This document shows, piece after piece, positions 60,646-64,000 of a stretch of 64,000 nucleotides of DNA. Every line of letters begins with the position of its first letter. The first letter of the stretch is position 1. This DNA is from DATBLE01 sp046732255 (GTDB taxonomy: Bacteria; Actinomycetota; Thermoleophilia; Gaiellales; Gaiellaceae): positions 62,001 through 126,000 of the forward strand of contig JBKPMR010000017.1 in NCBI GenBank assembly GCA_046732255.1, written 5' to 3'. The notes beneath the pieces are model-generated. The model did not search any database. It was given only the letters and a program-made list of their open reading frames with translations, and was not told where the DNA came from. A program made the position numbers and the translations under genes.

Positions 60646-60699
60646 GGAACCGGGGACAGGTCTACAGAGAAGACCAGTCCCTCTCTGTGCCCATCGTCA
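60646..60699. repeat. GGGGACAGG palindromic element after the rhomboid gene
   Basis: Starts GGAACCGGGGACAGGTCT and ends on the rhomboid stop codon. Read on the minus strand it follows CTGGCCTGACGATG, then GGCACAGAGAGGGAC, as the ald element at 44218-44246 does, so both are one family. ACAGAGA and TCTCTGT form an inner inverted repeat. Confidence 0.75.
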
Positions 60700-61551
60700 G
60701 GCCAGCCCGCGGACTTTCCAGTACGCGATCAGGATGCTCAACCCGCCGACGGCGAGAAGCGTGACGATCGCCGTCGGTCCGATCCCTGCAAAGGCAGTCC
60801 GCTGCCGGCCGCCGCGCGTGAACGCCAGCGTCGTGACGATCCCGCCGACCAGCCCGCCGATGTGGCCGCCGTACGAGATGCCCGGGACGGCGAAGCTGAT
60901 CGCCAGGTTGATCACGATCAGCATCAGGTAGTTGCCGGCGAGCGAGCCGGTCGCCTGCCACTCGAGGATCAGGCCCGCGCCGAGGAGGCCGAAGATCGCC
61001 CCCGAGGCGCCCACGGTGACCGAGTGCGGATCGGCGATCAGCGCACCAGCCGAGCCGGCCAGGCCGGACACGACGTAGAGCCCGAGGTAACGCGCCCGGC
61101 CGAGCGCGAGCTCGACGGGAGAGCCGAGCCACCACAGCGCGAGCATGTTGAACACGATGTGCAGCACGCTGGCGTGCAGGAATGCCGACGTGATCAGCCG
61201 CCACCAGTCGCCGCGGTCGACCAGGGGACCGTAGAGCGCCCACTTCGAGAACAGCGAGCCCCCCGGATCGTTGAGGCCCGCGCCCTGCGCGACCGTGATC
61301 AGGTAGACGATGACGTTCGCGGCGACGAGGATCTTCGTGATGATGGCGTCGGTCGGCCCGACGCGGGTCGTCCGGCGGACGACACGTTGAGCCCGATGCT
61401 GGACACCGTGCGGGTTTCCGCCGGAGGCGGCGTGGTCCGGGCAGCGGAGGCCGACCGGCGCGAAGGTCACGCAGTCGGTGCAGATCGGGCGGCCGCACTC
61501 GGAGCACGACAACCCCGTCTCCCGGTCGGGATGGCGATAGCAGGTCGCCAC
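60697..61551 (-). CDS. rhomboid family intramembrane serine protease with zinc finger
   Basis: 284 aa. An N-terminal B-box-like zinc finger (CYRHPDRETGLSCSECGRPI to CTDC, RCPDH) precedes six membrane helices. Catalytic Ser183 in GASGAIFG and His230 in GGHIGG, with the structural HIVFNMLALWWLG. Substrate unknown. Start is GTG 61551 because TACGCT ends 9 nt upstream; a longer reading to 61593 would cross the divergent start. Confidence 0.9.
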   Translation of the reverse strand: MATCYRHPDRETGLSCSECGRPICTDCVTFAPVGLRCPDHAASGGNPHGVQHRAQRVVRRTTRVGPTDAIITKILVAANVIVYLITVAQGAGLNDPGGSLFSKWALYGPLVDRGDWWRLITSAFLHASVLHIVFNMLALWWLGSPVELALGRARYLGLYVVSGLAGSAGALIADPHSVTVGASGAIFGLLGAGLILEWQATGSLAGNYLMLIVINLAISFAVPGISYGGHIGGLVGGIVTTLAFTRGGRQRTAFAGIGPTAIVTLLAVGGLSILIAYWKVRGLA

Positions 61552-61560
61552 GTCGAAGCT

Positions 61561-61570
61561 AGCGTACGGT
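61561..61570. promoter_or_regulatory. overlapping divergent -10 elements (AGCGTACGGT)
   Basis: Leftward TACGCT (61561-61566) ends 9 nt before the rhomboid GTG. Rightward TACGGT (61565-61570) ends 4 nt before the comB-like ATG. Confidence 0.45.
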
Positions 61571-61574
61571 CTCC

Positions 61575-62255
61575 ATGCGCGTCCATGTCGCATTCACGCC
61601 CGACGAAGAGGCCGCCGCGCCGGTCGGCGTCGTGGTCGACGTCCTGCGGGCAACGTCGACGATCGCGCAGGCGCTCTCGTCCGGCTACCGGCGCGTCTTC
61701 TGCTGCGCGGAGATCGAGGATGCCCGGCGTCTGCGCGGAGAGATCGAGGGTTCGCTGGTCGGCGGCGAGCGCGAGGCGAAGCGGATCGAGGGGTTCGACG
61801 TCGGGGCTTCGCCGCGGGAGTTCCTGGAGCCGCGGGCCGACACGCTGATCCTCTCGACTACGAACGGGACGCGGACGATCCTCCGGGCGGCCGAACGGTG
61901 CGGGGTCGTCCTGCTCGGCTCGCTGCTCAACCTGACCGCGATCACGGACGAGGTGCGCACGCGTGGGGAGGATGTGGCCGTCTTCTGTGCCGGGTTCAAG
62001 GGCGCGTTCGCGCTCGACGACGCCTACTGCGCGGGGCGGATCGTGGCGTTGCTCCACGCAGAGCGCAGCGACGCGGCGATCGCGGCCGAACTGGTCGCCG
62101 GATCGTTCCCCGATGCGCATTCCGCCCTGCTGGCGCGCACCTACGGGCCGGCCGGGCTCGAAGAGGACATCCTGTTCTGCTCGCGCGAGAGCGTCCTGCC
62201 GGTCGTCCCTCGGCTCGCGGGCGTGACCGGGCCGGCGGCCGAGATCGTCGCGTGA
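61575..62255 (+). CDS. comB: ComB family phosphatase (2-phosphosulfolactate phosphatase-like)
   Basis: 226 aa. VVVDVLRATSTIAQAL, VGGEREAKRIEGFDVGASP and LSTTNGTRTILRAAE are the ComB blocks. In methanogens ComB makes sulfolactate for coenzyme M; bacterial members probably handle sulfolactate or another phosphoester. No other sulfolactate gene is nearby, so the family call is safer than the reaction. GTGA overlap with the transferase. Confidence 0.87.
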   Translation: MRVHVAFTPDEEAAAPVGVVVDVLRATSTIAQALSSGYRRVFCCAEIEDARRLRGEIEGSLVGGEREAKRIEGFDVGASPREFLEPRADTLILSTTNGTRTILRAAERCGVVLLGSLLNLTAITDEVRTRGEDVAVFCAGFKGAFALDDAYCAGRIVALLHAERSDAAIAAELVAGSFPDAHSALLARTYGPAGLEEDILFCSRESVLPVVPRLAGVTGPAAEIVA

Positions 62256-63676
62256 GCTACCGGTTCGCGTTCGGTCGCCCGCCCGCGGTCGCCGCCGGAG
62301 GGATGGTGGCGACCAGCCAGCCGCTCGCGACGCGCGCCGGGTTGCGGATGCTCGAGCGGGGAGGCAACGCGGCCGACGCGGCCCTGGCGGCGACGGCCGT
62401 GCTCTGCGTGACGGAACCGATGTCGACCGGAATCGGCGGGGACTGCTTCGCGCAGGTCTGGGTCGACGGCCGGCTCGAAGGGCTCGACGCCGCCGGGCCC
62501 GCGCCGCTCGGCGCCGACCCGCTGGCGCCGGTCGAGGAGACGGGACCGCGGTCGGTGACCGTCCCGGGCGCGGTCGCCGGCTGGGCGGCGTTCGCAGAAC
62601 GCCACGGGCGCCTCGGATTGGCCGCCTGCCTCGCCGACGCGATCGACGCCGCCGAGGGTGGCTTCGCGGTCGCCGCGCGGACGGCCGAGTCGTGGCGGAG
62701 GAACGGCGGGCCGTTGGGGCCTCCGCCGTCCGTGGGAGACGTCTTCTACCAGCCCGAGCTCGGCGTCACGCTCCGGCGGATCGCCGACGAAGGGCCCTCC
62801 GCGTTCTACTCCGGGGAAGTGGCGGACGCGATCTGCTCGGCGTCGTGGCTCGAGCAGGAAGATCTCGCGTCGTACGAGCCGCGGTGGGTCGACCCGCTGC
62901 GCCTGGAGTACAAGGGCGTCGAGGTCTGCGAGCTGCCGCCGCCGACGCAAGGCGTGTGCGCGCTCGAGGCGCTCGGGCTGCTCGAACGATCGTCGCCTGG
63001 GCTGGCGGCGAAGATCCGCTGCGTCCAGCTGGCGCTCGAGGACGCGCTCGCACGCGTGCGGGACGGCGCCGACGTCACCGAGCTGTTCTCGCCGGCGTAC
63101 CTCGAGGCCCGGCGGGGACGCGCACCGGCGGTGAGCGAACCGCGGGGCGGAACGGTGTACCTCTGCGTGGTCGACGGCGACCGCATGGCCGTGTCCTTCA
63201 TCCAGAGCCTCTACGACGCATTCGGCTCCGGCGTCGTCGCCCCCGGGACGGGCGTCGTGCTCCACAACCGCGGCGCGTGCTTCGCGGTCGGTGGGGCGGT
63301 GGAGCCGGGAAGGCGCCCCTACCACACGATCATCCCGGGGATGCTCCTGCGCGACGGTGAGCTGCTGGGCCCGTTCGGTGTCATGGGCGGCTTCATCCAG
63401 GCCCAGGCGCACGCCCAGGTCGTGTCCGCGATCGTCGACGACGGCCTCGACCCGCAGGCCGCCCTCGACCGCCCGCGCTTCCGGGTCGAGCGCGACTGCG
63501 TGCGGCTGGAAGAGGGCCTTTGGGAGCACGAGGCGGATCTCCAGCGGCTCGGCTACACGACCGTCCGCGAGACGGACGCGTCGTGCTTCGGCGGCGGGCA
63601 GGCGATTCTCGTCGTCGGCGAGGCGCTGGTCGGAGGGTCAGACCCGCGTAAGGACGGCTACGCCGGCGGGATCTGA
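62252..63676 (+). CDS. ggt: gamma-glutamyltransferase family protein
   Basis: 474 aa, shorter than the usual 550-580 and without a signal peptide. GGNAADAALAATAVLCVTEP, GIGGDCFAQVW, and the autoprocessing site GGTVYLCVVDGDRMAVSFIQ with Thr301 as expected nucleophile. FGSGVVAPGTGVVLHNRG and GPFGVMGGFIQ complete the small subunit. Cytoplasmic location implies glutathione-like or gamma-glutamyl peptide breakdown inside the cell. Followed by a terminator. Confidence 0.88.
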   Translation: MSYRFAFGRPPAVAAGGMVATSQPLATRAGLRMLERGGNAADAALAATAVLCVTEPMSTGIGGDCFAQVWVDGRLEGLDAAGPAPLGADPLAPVEETGPRSVTVPGAVAGWAAFAERHGRLGLAACLADAIDAAEGGFAVAARTAESWRRNGGPLGPPPSVGDVFYQPELGVTLRRIADEGPSAFYSGEVADAICSASWLEQEDLASYEPRWVDPLRLEYKGVEVCELPPPTQGVCALEALGLLERSSPGLAAKIRCVQLALEDALARVRDGADVTELFSPAYLEARRGRAPAVSEPRGGTVYLCVVDGDRMAVSFIQSLYDAFGSGVVAPGTGVVLHNRGACFAVGGAVEPGRRPYHTIIPGMLLRDGELLGPFGVMGGFIQAQAHAQVVSAIVDDGLDPQAALDRPRFRVERDCVRLEEGLWEHEADLQRLGYTTVRETDASCFGGGQAILVVGEALVGGSDPRKDGYAGGI

Positions 63677-63694
63677 CACGTTCGCCGTGGACAC

Positions 63695-63715
63695 GTCCGG
63701 TGCGTGGCACCGGAC
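63695..63715 (+). terminator. hairpin after ggt
   Basis: GTCCGGTGC-GTG-GCACCGGAC, 9 bp perfect, 18 bases after the stop. It is flanked by a GGACACGT direct repeat. Confidence 0.6.
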
Positions 63716-63718
63716 ACG

Positions 63719-63724
63719 TACGAT
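63719..63724 (+). promoter_or_regulatory. -10 element TACGAT
   Basis: TACGAT ends 6 nt before the cupin ATG at 63731. Confidence 0.5.
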
Positions 63725-63730
63725 CGGGCA

Positions 63731-64000
63731 ATGGTCGAAAAAGTCAACCTGGCGGAGAAGTTCTCGCTCTTCGACGAACCCTGGAGCCCGAAGATCGTCG
63801 CCGAGCTGAACGACACCTACGTCAAGGTCGTCAAGCTCGAAGGCGATTTCGTCTGGCACCACCACGACGACGAGGACGAGCTCTTCTGGGTCGTCTCCGG
63901 GCGGCTGCGGATGGAACTGCGGGACGGCGAGGTCTTCCTCGAGCCCGGCGAGCTGCTGGTCGTGCCGAAGGGCGTGGAGCACCGGCCGGTCGCCGAAGGC
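63731..64000 (+). CDS. cupin domain protein (partial, runs off right edge)
   Basis: 90 codons without a stop to the window end. A single cupin barrel: VWHHHDDEDELFWVVSGRL (metal His and Glu) and LEPGELLVVPKGVEHRP (last His). Such small cupins bind a metal and may act as isomerases or sensors; function not assigned. Leaderless start after the terminator. Confidence 0.82.
   Translation, partial: MVEKVNLAEKFSLFDEPWSPKIVAELNDTYVKVVKLEGDFVWHHHDDEDELFWVVSGRLRMELRDGEVFLEPGELLVVPKGVEHRPVAEG

Noticed and set aside
60646..60699. tRNA or attachment site at a gene end
   Set aside because: There is no cloverleaf or T-loop sequence; the palindrome and shared ends with 44228-44323 fit a REP-like repeat.

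Overview
The window is about 64 kb of a high-GC chromosome packed with housekeeping genes. Intergenic gaps are short, most genes overlap their upstream neighbour by 4 bases (ATGA, GTGA, TTGA), and GTG starts are very common. Composition, the tlyA-nadK-recN-steA-mctB-pyrG order and the shikimate/efp/nusB order point to an actinobacterium. The mixture of Mycobacterium-like and Bacillus-like gene orders suggests a deep lineage such as the class Thermoleophilia (Gaiellales/Solirubrobacterales). That placement is inference; no rRNA or tRNA gene is present to settle it.

Layout. 1-2038 (minus strand): an ABC exporter cut by the window edge, a uracil-DNA glycosylase-like protein and a methyltransferase. 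2060-7744: histidine degradation (ftcD-like, hutH, a small membrane protein, hutU, hutI), taking histidine to glutamate with the one-carbon unit passed to tetrahydrofolate. 7751-17840: a metallo-beta-lactamase fold hydrolase, hisS, aspS, two envelope proteins, a probable 6S RNA, mnmA, a DUF948-type protein, alaS and ruvX. 17819-25523: mltG, aroE, aroC, an aroK-aroB fusion, a secreted BNR-repeat protein that interrupts the cluster, aroQ, an M24 peptidase and an unknown gene. 25609-33814: efp, an OadA-like protein with a biotinyl domain, accC, nusB, an xseB-like small gene, a prenyl synthase, tlyA, nadK and recN. 33957-44225: steA-like, an SRPBCC protein, mctB-like, a glycosyltransferase/phosphotransferase fusion, pyrG, an HNH endonuclease (minus), an M20 peptidase, DUF3866, a Nudix hydrolase and ald. 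44323-51414: nucleoside catabolism (deoB, deoA), mutM, recO, a GNAT protein, an MFS transporter and a small exported protein. 51430-55232: tandem palindromic elements, glyS, a structured element and a two-component system, all minus strand. 55271-64000: the PPDK regulatory protein and ppdK with pepE between them, a GH26-like secreted enzyme, a rhomboid protease, a ComB-family phosphatase, gamma-glutamyltransferase and a cupin cut by the right edge.

Regulation. More than 20 starts have a TANNNT hexamer ending mostly 6-10 nt upstream of the start codon, which fits leaderless or nearly leaderless transcription. At several divergent gene pairs the two hexamers overlap, so one short sequence could serve both directions.

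Most interesting items: (1) a 165-nt RNA between aspS and mnmA with the full 6S RNA architecture; (2) an OadA-type carboxyltransferase-BCCP fusion whose four metal-site residues are all replaced, encoded beside accC; (3) a family of GGGGACAGG palindromes at gene ends, including tandem REPIN-like units; (4) a structured palindromic element upstream of glyS; (5) an MnmA carrying an extra IscU-like N-terminal domain; (6) a GT2 glycosyltransferase fused to a WecA/MraY-like membrane domain.
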